Positions 27,985-35,959 of a DNA stretch of 64,000 nucleotides are shown here, one piece after another (within the stretch, counting starts at the first letter, position 1; each line of letters begins with the position of its first letter). The notes under the pieces were generated by a model. It worked only from the letters and a program-made list of their open reading frames with translations. It was not told the DNA's origin and made no database searches. Both the position numbers and the translations under genes were made by a program. This stretch comes from Halobacteriovorax sp. (lineage in GTDB: Bacteria > Bdellovibrionota > Bacteriovoracia > Bacteriovoracales > Bacteriovoracaceae): the NCBI GenBank assembly GCA_020048985.1, contig JAIFLR010000049.1:1-64000 (forward strand), in the 5' to 3' direction.

Positions 27985-28803
27985 GTCTTCAATAGACTCT
28001 CTAATGAAATATTTTATAACCTTATTTCGAGAGGCTCCGCCGAGAAGTGCGCGAAGACTTTCATGAAGGCTATCATCATAGATAAGAGCATTCATAGTTC
28101 CTGGACCACTTTCAATTCTGGCCATGATTCTCTCGATGGACCCAGAGGCTTTTTCAAGTCTCGCCATGCTAAGATTCACGTTTTTAACAGTCTGGCCTAG
28201 TTGAGCTTCTCGCAATTCCTGGGTGATCTTTTCAACGTTTTGGCTGGCCTTACTGAGTGAATTGACGGTTTCAATAAGCTTCCTTCCGTCATCCATATTG
28301 AAAATAATCTGATCAAGACGGCTTAGGATACGTTCCGTGATTGTCGCGATGGACTCACCTTTAGTCATAATTTGTTTCATATCGGCTAAGTTTTCAGATT
28401 GCAGCACGTCCTTTTCAGGATTGAAAACATTGGATGTTTTGGTGCCATCATAAATCTCAAGATATTTATCTCCAACTAGACCAGCGGTAGAAATTGAAAC
28501 CTTTGAATCTTGTTTGATCCATTTGAGTTGAGATTCCAACATCGTAAATCTGATTTCAACATTCTCTTCACCAAGAATTTCAATATCATGAACACTACCA
28601 ACTCTAATCCCTTTAAGTTCAACGTAGGATCCAGGTTTAAGGTTTTTTACATTCTCTACATGCGCTTTCATCTCTATTTTGGTTTCAAAAAATGAATTTT
28701 CCTTTCCGATGCTAACGATCATAACCATGAGGATGCCAGTTAGGGCGGATATGAATAGACCTACTTTAATAAAATTCTTTTCATCTTTTTTTCGAAGCTT
28801 CAT
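27952..28803 (-). CDS. mlaD: MCE-domain substrate-binding protein of an Mla lipid transporter
   Basis: The 283-residue protein has one N-terminal membrane helix (residues 12-32) and an MCE domain (about 40-120: KNLKPGSYVELKGIRVGSV, STAGLVGDKYLEI). A long helical tail follows, typical of MlaD-type proteins that form hexameric rings in the periplasm and pass phospholipids between inner and outer membranes. AAGGAAGAG precedes ATG. It is the last gene of the lipoprotein-mlaE-mlaF-mlaD operon. No MlaB or MlaC gene is present nearby. Confidence 0.9.
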   Translation of the reverse strand: MKLRKKDEKNFIKVGLFISALTGILMVMIVSIGKENSFFETKIEMKAHVENVKNLKPGSYVELKGIRVGSVHDIEILGEENVEIRFTMLESQLKWIKQDSKVSISTAGLVGDKYLEIYDGTKTSNVFNPEKDVLQSENLADMKQIMTKGESIATITERILSRLDQIIFNMDDGRKLIETVNSLSKASQNVEKITQELREAQLGQTVKNVNLSMARLEKASGSIERIMARIESGPGTMNALIYDDSLHESLRALLGGASRNKVIKYFIRESIEDSERKKSKTDE

Positions 28804-28812
28804 TTCTCTTCC

Positions 28813-29541
28813 TTACAGTGAGCTGGAGAAGTTTTTAATAAAAATATCATCACTCGTTTCAAATTGTTCTATCGTGCCTTCAAAATATATTTTTCCGTCT
28901 CTGAGTATCAGTAATCGGTCACAGATCTTTTTAGCTGCAGGGATATCGTGGGTGACAAATATTCCAGAAAATCCGCGTTTCTTAAATTGATTCATGATAT
29001 CTAAAACAAGATCTACGTTAAGGGGATCAAGTCCCGCTGTAGGCTCATCATAAAGCAGCACTTCTGGGTTCAGCGCCATGGAGCGTGCCAGGCCCACTCG
29101 TTTTTGCATTCCCCCTGACAGGTCCGGGGGCATGAGATCCCTGGATTCTGCCATATTAACGAGATTTAGGATTTCCATTACTCTCGTTTCAACTTCACTT
29201 TCTTTAAGCTGAGTGTGCTCAAATAGGGGATAAGCGACATTTTCAAAAACAGAAGCAGAATCAAATAGGGCCCCGCTTTGAAATGAATAGGATACTTTTG
29301 TTCTAATCTTAAAGAGTTCTTCTTCTGATAAATTATCTATCCTCTGCTTTCTATAATAAATTTCACCGCTATCGATTTCTTCCAGACCTATGAGTGACCT
29401 TAGTAAAACTGATTTTCCGGTTCCTGAATTTCCCAGAAGTCCGATTGTTTCTCCCTTATAGAGATTAAAAGTGACCCCTTGATGAACTTGTTTGTCCTCA
29501 AAGCTTTTTGTCACGTTTTTAATTTCTAAAAGTGTTTCCAT
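28813..29541 (-). CDS. mlaF: Mla lipid transporter ATPase (MlaF)
   Basis: The 242-residue ABC ATPase has Walker A GNSGTGKS (about residue 37-44), a Q-loop in SYSFQSGALFDS, the signature LSGGMQKR and Walker B VLLYDEPTAGLDP, followed by the switch histidine in FVTHD. The GALFDS and GGMQKR details are typical of MlaF/Mkl. It powers the MlaE permease. I use ATG 29541, one base after the mlaE stop. TTG 29550 would add three residues. Confidence 0.93.
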   Translation of the reverse strand: METLLEIKNVTKSFEDKQVHQGVTFNLYKGETIGLLGNSGTGKSVLLRSLIGLEEIDSGEIYYRKQRIDNLSEEELFKIRTKVSYSFQSGALFDSASVFENVAYPLFEHTQLKESEVETRVMEILNLVNMAESRDLMPPDLSGGMQKRVGLARSMALNPEVLLYDEPTAGLDPLNVDLVLDIMNQFKKRGFSGIFVTHDIPAAKKICDRLLILRDGKIYFEGTIEQFETSDDIFIKNFSSSL

Positions 29542-29542
29542 A

Positions 29543-30307
29543 TTATCCAAACAATAGAAGAAGTATTTTACTTAAAAAGAAATCTGAAATGAGAATAATC
29601 GTTGATGTGGTCACAACTACCCAGATGGTGGCGTTACCCACGCCCTTAGTTCCATCGGTGGTTAAAAATCCCCGATAACAAGCAAGAAGTGAAATGACCA
29701 AACCGAAAAAAGCGCATTTAATCATTAAACCAAATACATCCATGAACTTAATGGTTGTAAGGACCTTATTGATGTAAAAGCCCGCGGGCATACTGAATTC
29801 AGAGTTTGCTATGAGCAGCCCCCCCACAATCCCCATGAAGCCCGCAAGCGTGCCAAGAAGGGGAAGTGAAATAACAGCTGCCAAGACTCTCGGAACGACT
29901 AAAACACGCACTGGAGAGGTCCCCAGGGCCCGAATCGCATCAATCTGCTGAGTCACATTCATAGCTCCAATTTCTGCACTAATCCCTGATCCAATCCGGC
30001 CGGCAACTAAGAGGGAGGTGAACAAAGGGGCCAGCTCTCTTAAAAGAGACAATGAGACAATCGCGGGTACATAAAGGGTGCCACCAAATTTTTCAAGGCC
30101 ATAACCAAATTGGAGAGTCATGACCATGCCTGTGACAATTCCAATCACCAGCGTAATCGAGATAGAGCCAATTCCAAGATGTATAATTTGCTCGTAAAGT
30201 CGTCCCAGATAAAATGGCTTTGAAAATGTGCAGCGTACGAATGCTAAAAAGAGTTCAGTGATCTCGCCAGTAATTTGCAGGTTCTTTTTTATTTTTTGAG
30301 CAATCAT
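29543..30307 (-). CDS. mlaE: Mla lipid transporter permease (MlaE)
   Basis: The 254-residue membrane protein has about six helices and the MlaE signature (LVAGRIGSGISAEIGAMNVTQQIDAI, then PRVLAAVISLPLL). It forms the membrane core of the MCE transporter that moves phospholipids for outer-membrane asymmetry. Its ATG overlaps the TGA of the upstream lipoprotein gene (ATGA), and its stop is one base from the mlaF start. Confidence 0.94.
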   Translation of the reverse strand: MIAQKIKKNLQITGEITELFLAFVRCTFSKPFYLGRLYEQIIHLGIGSISITLVIGIVTGMVMTLQFGYGLEKFGGTLYVPAIVSLSLLRELAPLFTSLLVAGRIGSGISAEIGAMNVTQQIDAIRALGTSPVRVLVVPRVLAAVISLPLLGTLAGFMGIVGGLLIANSEFSMPAGFYINKVLTTIKFMDVFGLMIKCAFFGLVISLLACYRGFLTTDGTKGVGNATIWVVVTTSTIILISDFFLSKILLLLFG

Positions 30308-30780
30308 TTAAATTCCACTGAATCTAGAAATTGTTCAAAGTCAGTATTTACTTCTTTGGCCGATTCAAGTGGTGTAATTGAAACAAAATCAAAATAGCAG
30401 TTGTTTCTTCTCGTATTAAGGACATTCAGACCGACAGGGACGCCGTCCACCAAGCCTTCTCCTTCAAGACGATAAGCTTCGCGGTTTTTAAAAGTCGTAT
30501 AGTCTCTTTTTTCAATTTTAAGCTTATCGACAGTATTAAAAGTTTTATTGGCGAGTTTGTCTAAAGGCTGATCCTGAAATTCATCACAAAAGCTATTGGA
30601 AAGGAGAATGCGTCCATCAAGTTTATTTACCCAAACGTAGTCAGATCGATCTTCATTTTTCTGGGTCCAGTTTTCTGATTGGAATTTAACTTTATAGCCG
30701 CTACCCTTGGCACTTTCCGGCTGACTTGGTCCCATAGAGAGAGAACAACCTGTGATGAATAAAAGAAGCCATACCCACAT
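30304..30780 (-). CDS. Lipoprotein coupled to the Mla operon
   Basis: Starting at ATG 30780 with GGTAGAG upstream, the protein has 158 residues. A lipobox is visible in MWVWLLLFITGC. The mature part has two further cysteines and alternating strands, with no family I recognise. The ATGA overlap with mlaE implies translational coupling, so it is likely part of the transporter, for example an outer-membrane partner (inference). In-frame starts further upstream (to 30957) lack ribosome sites and would bury the signal. Confidence 0.7.
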   Translation of the reverse strand: MWVWLLLFITGCSLSMGPSQPESAKGSGYKVKFQSENWTQKNEDRSDYVWVNKLDGRILLSNSFCDEFQDQPLDKLANKTFNTVDKLKIEKRDYTTFKNREAYRLEGEGLVDGVPVGLNVLNTRRNNCYFDFVSITPLESAKEVNTDFEQFLDSVEFK

Positions 30781-30951
30781 AACTCTACCGATTTGAGCGG
30801 TTAATAAAAATGTCATACATATTAAGTTATTGTAATCCTTCTGCATATAAAGATATGTCAAATCATCGACAGGATTTTTTTGCCTATGGGTAAAATATGT
30901 CTTTTGGAATCTCAAAAGTAGGCTACACTCAGATTTGAGGTAGGTAAAAAT

Positions 30952-30968
30952 GACCACAAGAAGTGGTC
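30952..30968 (+). promoter_or_regulatory. Inverted repeat before the flagellar TPR gene
   Basis: GACCAC and GTGGTC are separated by AAGAA. TGAGG and CCTCA flank it at a distance. A second small hairpin (AAGAC/GTCTT) holds the AGGAAG ribosome site of the 31001 gene in its loop. It may be an operator or a leader structure. Confidence 0.4.
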
Positions 30969-31000
30969 GCCTCAGATGAAAGACAGGAAGTCTTCAAAAA

Positions 31001-33691
31001 ATGAAAATTTTGCCAGTTCTATTAATGACGGTATTTTGTTGCAGTATATTTACTGCGCAAATTGCGTTGGCCGAGATTTTCAATCAAGAAGCCCTCAAAA
31101 CTCACCTCCGCTGGAATCTGTTAGTTCCCAAAGATCAGTTCTTCATTAACAAGAAAGAAGGCGTCCTTAATATTGAAACAGTCAATCTGGAACTATTCCA
31201 TACGCTCGCCGGTGAGATGGCCAAGTTAAATGCAGACGGACAATATATAGAGAGCATTTCTTATTCTAAAGAGAACTTTCCTGCCAAGCCAGCTACCGTA
31301 TCGGTTAAGTTAAAAGACCCTTCGGTAGAACTTTTTTCTTTTTATCGGGACGCTGACAAAAAGTACATATTAGATTTTTGGATTAACACTGATCTTGTGA
31401 CTGAGAAGACAGCGGCATTTAAAAAACCGCTCCCGCTGCCGGTTAATCAAGCCTCAGTCATGGCCCCGAAAAAGAATATTGCTCCAACAAATCCTATGTT
31501 GGCAAAAAAGAGCAGCATTCTTCCTATGGTTGAAGTGACCAACGAGATCGCCAACGAAAAACTTCCACACCCCGGGTACCGTGACTTTAGATATGGTGCG
31601 AGTTTTATTTGGGATTATCGGGCGATGATTCCACAGTTAGAGAAAGATATTTATCTCGCCTCAAAAATTCCTGATTCACTCTATCCTATTAAAGACAGAA
31701 CGAATTTAGATGACCCTAAAGAAGCTCACATGCAGTTGACTGTGAACTTCTACCGTGAGGGAAAATGGGGATTACTTAACAAATCAATTACTCTTTATGA
31801 GAAGAAGTATGGTCGCGATACGAACGCAGTCATAAACGAATTTCTTAAGGCCAATGCGCTTTTGAAGGGAAATATAGCCAAGCCAAACCGTGGAATCACG
31901 CAGTCTGCGATGGTTATTCTTTCTAACATCAAAGAAATGACGACTGACTATGAACTGAAAGCTTCAATTCTCCGTTATCTCATTCAGTACAGTGTAGATA
32001 TGAAGGATCATGTAAGGACCCTCGAACTCTCAAAACAACTTTTTGTTGAGGCGAGGGGAGAATTTGATCAAAACCTAGTGATCCAATCCGCCCTCACGAT
32101 CCTTCATGCACTGGCCGAATTAAAGCAAGTTGAAAAAATTGAAGAGTTTTTAAGTGACAAGAAACTAGCTAGCATCTTGCCGCCACAGATGGGCATTGCT
32201 TATACGACCTTTGCTCTCCTTTCAAAAGGGGAAACAAAAGAGACCATTAAACGATACAATACAGTTTCTAAGTCCCTGGCCAAGCCCATTCACCCAGCGA
32301 TCCTCTATAACGTAGCTGAGAGCTATTTTCGCCGTTCGGACTACCTCGCTGCCAATAAATTATTTGATGAATTCTTGAATTCATACTCATACCTCCTTCA
32401 AGCACCCTTTGCTCGTTTACGACTTGCACTTGGATATGAGCTTATGGACCGTGAGATTGGTGAGACACTTGTTCTTTACAGAAACGCCATTGATAGATCC
32501 ACGGATCCGGCAGCTCGCTATGAAGCGAAACTCCGTTACGTTGCACTCAGAATCGCACGAAAACTAAATCCAAATGAGGAAGACCAGGAAACAGCTGTTT
32601 TCCTTGAGCAGTCACCGGATGAGTCGAAGGCGATAACGGCAGACCTCAAGAAACTTCTGTGGCTCGTTCGTTTAAGATTTTTTATTGGCACAAAAGATTA
32701 TGAGAAGGCCCTAGCTTACCTGACCTCAATTCCGCTTGATACTATTAAGCCAGCTGAGAGAAGAGTGTTTGAAGGTGACGGTGCTGAAATTGTTTTTGGT
32801 ATTATCAAAGACGCTTACCTTAAAGAAGATTACGCAAAAGTAGTTAAGATTTGGGAAGTGTATAAAGCGAAATACGAGTCAAAAGTTGCCAAGAACTTGT
32901 ACCTGAACTTTGTTGTTTGTGATTCCTTTATTAAGCTTGGCCTCTATAAGAGTTATGACCGTGCACTAGACACTTTTAAGACTGTTCAAGGTGAAGAACC
33001 ACGCATCTTTCCTATCTGGGTTGAGAGAGTAAAAACTACAAACCTGGCAGAGATGGTGGAAGAACTTAGCTTAATCAGAATGGTGGCAGATAAGGACTGG
33101 AAGGGCGCAAGTGACAAGCTGGCCTCATATCCAGTGTCACTTAGGGACTCTTTAAACTATCCGTACTACATAGGATTGGTTCACTTTCACCAGAAAGAGT
33201 ACCCAGAAGCTATAACAGAATTCGAAAAAGTGTTGGTTAAACAAAACAGTGAAAACCAGCTTACGCCTCGACAAACGGCTGATCTTTTAATGGGTTATGT
33301 GGACTCTCTTTATCAGTTAAAGGACCAGGAACGGTTTAAAACTGTGGTCCGGGCCCTAAGTCAGGACATCAACGCCTCCAAGTCGGCACCGATCTTGAAT
33401 GTGTCTGAGCGAGTTAACTACCTCCTCATCGAATCATTCGCTGGAGAGGCAAAGCCAGAATGGAAGGAGATCGAAATGATGACGAAGGGTTTCAGAGAAA
33501 AATTTCAAAAATCTCCTTACACTGCACGAATCGGATACCTTTACGGGTTATCATTGATTAAGAGTTCGCGAATCGCGGAAGGTAAGGAGGTACTTAGCCT
33601 TTTAACAAGTGATGAAAAAGTTCCTCTGCATATTAAGGAAATGTGTAGAAGTGAATTAGCGACTTTGGAATTAGTAGAAAAAAAATTATAA
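31001..33691 (+). CDS. Exported TPR-repeat protein heading the flagellar cluster
   Basis: The 896-residue protein has an N-terminal signal peptide (about residues 1-24, ending ALA). A first domain of about 150 residues follows (including VELFSFYRDADKKYILDFWI), then a long all-helical region with tetratricopeptide-like patterns, for example YNVAESYFRRSDYLAANKLF (about 440-460) and YYIGLVHFHQKEYPEAITEF (about 720-740). Such proteins are protein-interaction scaffolds in the periplasm. The position directly upstream of a flagellar regulator and flgB suggests a role in motor assembly or a periplasmic collar (inference). Confidence 0.75.
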   Translation: MKILPVLLMTVFCCSIFTAQIALAEIFNQEALKTHLRWNLLVPKDQFFINKKEGVLNIETVNLELFHTLAGEMAKLNADGQYIESISYSKENFPAKPATVSVKLKDPSVELFSFYRDADKKYILDFWINTDLVTEKTAAFKKPLPLPVNQASVMAPKKNIAPTNPMLAKKSSILPMVEVTNEIANEKLPHPGYRDFRYGASFIWDYRAMIPQLEKDIYLASKIPDSLYPIKDRTNLDDPKEAHMQLTVNFYREGKWGLLNKSITLYEKKYGRDTNAVINEFLKANALLKGNIAKPNRGITQSAMVILSNIKEMTTDYELKASILRYLIQYSVDMKDHVRTLELSKQLFVEARGEFDQNLVIQSALTILHALAELKQVEKIEEFLSDKKLASILPPQMGIAYTTFALLSKGETKETIKRYNTVSKSLAKPIHPAILYNVAESYFRRSDYLAANKLFDEFLNSYSYLLQAPFARLRLALGYELMDREIGETLVLYRNAIDRSTDPAARYEAKLRYVALRIARKLNPNEEDQETAVFLEQSPDESKAITADLKKLLWLVRLRFFIGTKDYEKALAYLTSIPLDTIKPAERRVFEGDGAEIVFGIIKDAYLKEDYAKVVKIWEVYKAKYESKVAKNLYLNFVVCDSFIKLGLYKSYDRALDTFKTVQGEEPRIFPIWVERVKTTNLAEMVEELSLIRMVADKDWKGASDKLASYPVSLRDSLNYPYYIGLVHFHQKEYPEAITEFEKVLVKQNSENQLTPRQTADLLMGYVDSLYQLKDQERFKTVVRALSQDINASKSAPILNVSERVNYLLIESFAGEAKPEWKEIEMMTKGFREKFQKSPYTARIGYLYGLSLIKSSRIAEGKEVLSLLTSDEKVPLHIKEMCRSELATLELVEKKL

Positions 33692-33722
33692 ACGAACCCA
33701 CTAACAACGGACAGGAGGTCTA

Positions 33723-34664
33723 ATGTTATCTCAAGGTTTAAATCTCGTAGGCAATCACCCAAAATTCAATTCAGCCCTTGAAATGGCACGTAATGTGGCC
33801 GTGACAAAGACTCCTATTCTGATTTCAGGAGAAACAGGATCTGGAAAAAAGGCGATTGGTTCGTATGTTCACCAAAATTCTGCTCGCAAGAATGCTCGTC
33901 TAGAAGTTGTAGACTGTAGTGTTGATACGGCAAACGTAGAGAAGATTGTCCTTGGTTACCGTTGTGATGAAACAGGCCGTTTCATTCGTGGCGTACTAGA
34001 AGTTGCCAACGGTGGTACGGTAATATTTGCCAACATTGACGCACTGGATGATATTTTTCAAAAACGGCTCTATACTATCCTTCAAGAGCTTCCTGATTAC
34101 GAGTTAGATGTTCGCGTTCTTGCTACAACTTCGAAGAATCTTTCTAAGTTAGTTGGTGCTGGAAAGTTCTCACGTGCTTTATACACATATTTCAACGGAG
34201 CGCAGATCGACATGATCTCACTTCGCGAAAGAGGGACAGACGTGGAGTTAATCGCTCGTCACTTCATTAATGAGTACGCAACTGAGACATCTGCTGGTGA
34301 GCTATCACTTTGCGAAGAAGCTGCTCGTAAACTTTCTGACTACAATTGGAATCAAAATCTAATTGAACTTCGTTCTTTCATTCGTAAGACACTTTCTAAT
34401 ATGGAAGGCAGCACTTTGGATCTTGCTGCAATCGAAAACGGTGAGCGTAAAGTTGAATTCACTTCAAATGAAATAGATGAAGATGGCTTCAAGCTTATGT
34501 CACTTAAAGATGCTGAAAAGCTTCTTATTAAGAAAGCATTGGTTTTCACTTCTGAGAATAGAACTCAAGCGGCAAAAATCCTTGGTGTTTCTATCCGTAC
34601 TCTTAGAAATAAAATTAATGAGTACAGAGGCGAAGGCACTACGTATTTCATTAACTTAAGATAA
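33723..34664 (+). CDS. Degenerate sigma-54-type AAA+ regulator with Fis helix-turn-helix
   Basis: The 313-residue protein resembles the AAA+ and DNA-binding parts of NtrC-like activators without a receiver domain. Walker A is intact (GETGSGKK, 36-43). The sigma-54 contact loop GAFTGA is missing: that place reads VLGYRCDETGRFIRG. Walker B has lost its D-E pair (IFANIDALD where FLDEI is expected). The C-terminal Fis-type helix-turn-helix (NRTQAAKILGVSIRTLRNKINEY) is well kept. It therefore probably binds DNA but cannot activate sigma-54 polymerase in the normal way. A strong AGGAGGT site precedes ATG. It lies 29 nt upstream of flgB. Confidence 0.85.
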   Translation: MLSQGLNLVGNHPKFNSALEMARNVAVTKTPILISGETGSGKKAIGSYVHQNSARKNARLEVVDCSVDTANVEKIVLGYRCDETGRFIRGVLEVANGGTVIFANIDALDDIFQKRLYTILQELPDYELDVRVLATTSKNLSKLVGAGKFSRALYTYFNGAQIDMISLRERGTDVELIARHFINEYATETSAGELSLCEEAARKLSDYNWNQNLIELRSFIRKTLSNMEGSTLDLAAIENGERKVEFTSNEIDEDGFKLMSLKDAEKLLIKKALVFTSENRTQAAKILGVSIRTLRNKINEYRGEGTTYFINLR

Positions 34665-34693
34665 TTTTTATATAAATTGTTGAGGCCAGTCAC

Positions 34694-35101
34694 ATGGATG
34701 TGAATGACAAGACACTTAAGGCACTAACGACCGCGCTGAACTTTCGAGAGATGCGCCAGGAATTAATTTCCTCGAACGTTGCAAATGCCAATACGCCAGG
34801 ATTCAAAGCTAAAAAAATAGACTTTGAAGAGGCGTTGGCACGAGCTCTGGACGTTGATGGTCAAATGGGTATGAACGTGTCTGATGGGCGTCATCACGAT
34901 GTGGGCAATGGCGGTTTCAATAATCTTGAGCCAGAAATTTATGATAATCCAAACGGTGTTGTTTCAGAAAATGGAAACACGGTGGACGTAGAAGCTGAGA
35001 TGGCCCAAATGGCAGAGAATAAATTGATGTACGATGCTTTGGTTCAGTTGATTAATAAAAAGATGGGCATAATGAAATATGCCATCAACTCTGAGAAGTA
35101 A
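34694..35101 (+). CDS. flgB: Flagellar basal-body rod protein FlgB
   Basis: The 135-residue protein is a proximal rod component exported by the flagellar type III system. The conserved N-terminal helix with SSNVANANTPGFKAKKIDF (about 30-50) is visible. So is the C-terminal helix (EAEMAQMAENKLMYDALVQLINKKMGIMKYAI). It opens the basal-body operon flgB-flgC-fliE-fliF-fliG. Confidence 0.95.
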   Translation: MDVNDKTLKALTTALNFREMRQELISSNVANANTPGFKAKKIDFEEALARALDVDGQMGMNVSDGRHHDVGNGGFNNLEPEIYDNPNGVVSENGNTVDVEAEMAQMAENKLMYDALVQLINKKMGIMKYAINSEK

Positions 35102-35112
35102 GGGGAATATAG

Positions 35113-35547
35113 ATGGATTTACTCTCTAGCTTACGTATTAGTTCAAGTGGTCTGGCTGCTCAACGTAAAAGAATGGAAGCCCATTCTTCTAACATTGCGA
35201 ATGCTCAGACTACCAGAACTGCTGAGGGTGGCCCTTACAGAAGAAAAGAAGTTGTTTTCGGCTCAGAGCCGGAAAGAGAAGCTTTTTCTGAGATCCTGGA
35301 AGGTGAACTGGCCGAGAATGCTCAGACGGTTCATGCAACTGAGGTTGTTCATAGTGATAAGGTTATATTTAAGCATGACCCAACTCATCCTGATGCAAAT
35401 GCAGAGGGGTATGTGGCGATGCCGGATATTAACCCAATGGTAGAGATGGCCAACATGATTGAAGCTCAAAGAGCTTATGAATCAAACGTAACGGCGATTA
35501 ATACAACGAAACAGATGGCGATGAAGACGTTGGAAATTGGACGATAA
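35113..35547 (+). CDS. flgC: Flagellar basal-body rod protein FlgC
   Basis: The 144-residue rod protein has the N-terminal motif SSSGLAAQRKRMEAHSSNIANAQT and the C-terminal NPMVEMANMIEAQRAYESNVTAINTTKQM. Both form the coiled rod core. GGGGAAT precedes ATG, 11 nt after flgB. Confidence 0.95.
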   Translation: MDLLSSLRISSSGLAAQRKRMEAHSSNIANAQTTRTAEGGPYRRKEVVFGSEPEREAFSEILEGELAENAQTVHATEVVHSDKVIFKHDPTHPDANAEGYVAMPDINPMVEMANMIEAQRAYESNVTAINTTKQMAMKTLEIGR

Positions 35548-35561
35548 GAAAGGAATAAACT

Positions 35562-35921
35562 ATGTCGATTAAAGACATTTCAAGCTTTCAGAAAACTCTT
35601 GGAAACGCGGATGCGAAGGGTTGGAGTCGTGCAGTTGATAATGACTTCGGTGGAAATTTTAACATTGAAGGGGCGCCTTCAGTTGGTGGTCCGGAAGGTG
35701 CAAAAAGTTTCGGGGATTTTTTACAAGATTCAATTGGGAAAGTGAATTCCCTGCAAAATGAAGCTAATGTAGCGATGGAGCAACTTGCAAGCGGCGAAAG
35801 CCAGAACTTGCATGAGACATTGCTCGCCGTAGAGAAAGCAGATATTGCTTTCAGAACTATGAACCAGGTAAGAACGAAAGTAATCGATGCTTACCGTGAA
35901 ATTATGAAAATGCAGATCTAA
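35562..35921 (+). CDS. fliE: Flagellar hook-basal body protein FliE
   Basis: The 119-residue protein links the MS ring to the rod. The C-terminal half carries the family pattern (FLQDSIGKVNSLQNEANVAM and LLAVEKADIAFRTMNQVRTKVIDAYREIMKMQI). AAAGGAA precedes ATG. Its place between flgC and fliF is standard. Confidence 0.94.
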   Translation: MSIKDISSFQKTLGNADAKGWSRAVDNDFGGNFNIEGAPSVGGPEGAKSFGDFLQDSIGKVNSLQNEANVAMEQLASGESQNLHETLLAVEKADIAFRTMNQVRTKVIDAYREIMKMQI

Positions 35922-35959
35922 TTAGGATGATTAGATAAGCTTGAATCAGGAGGATTCAG

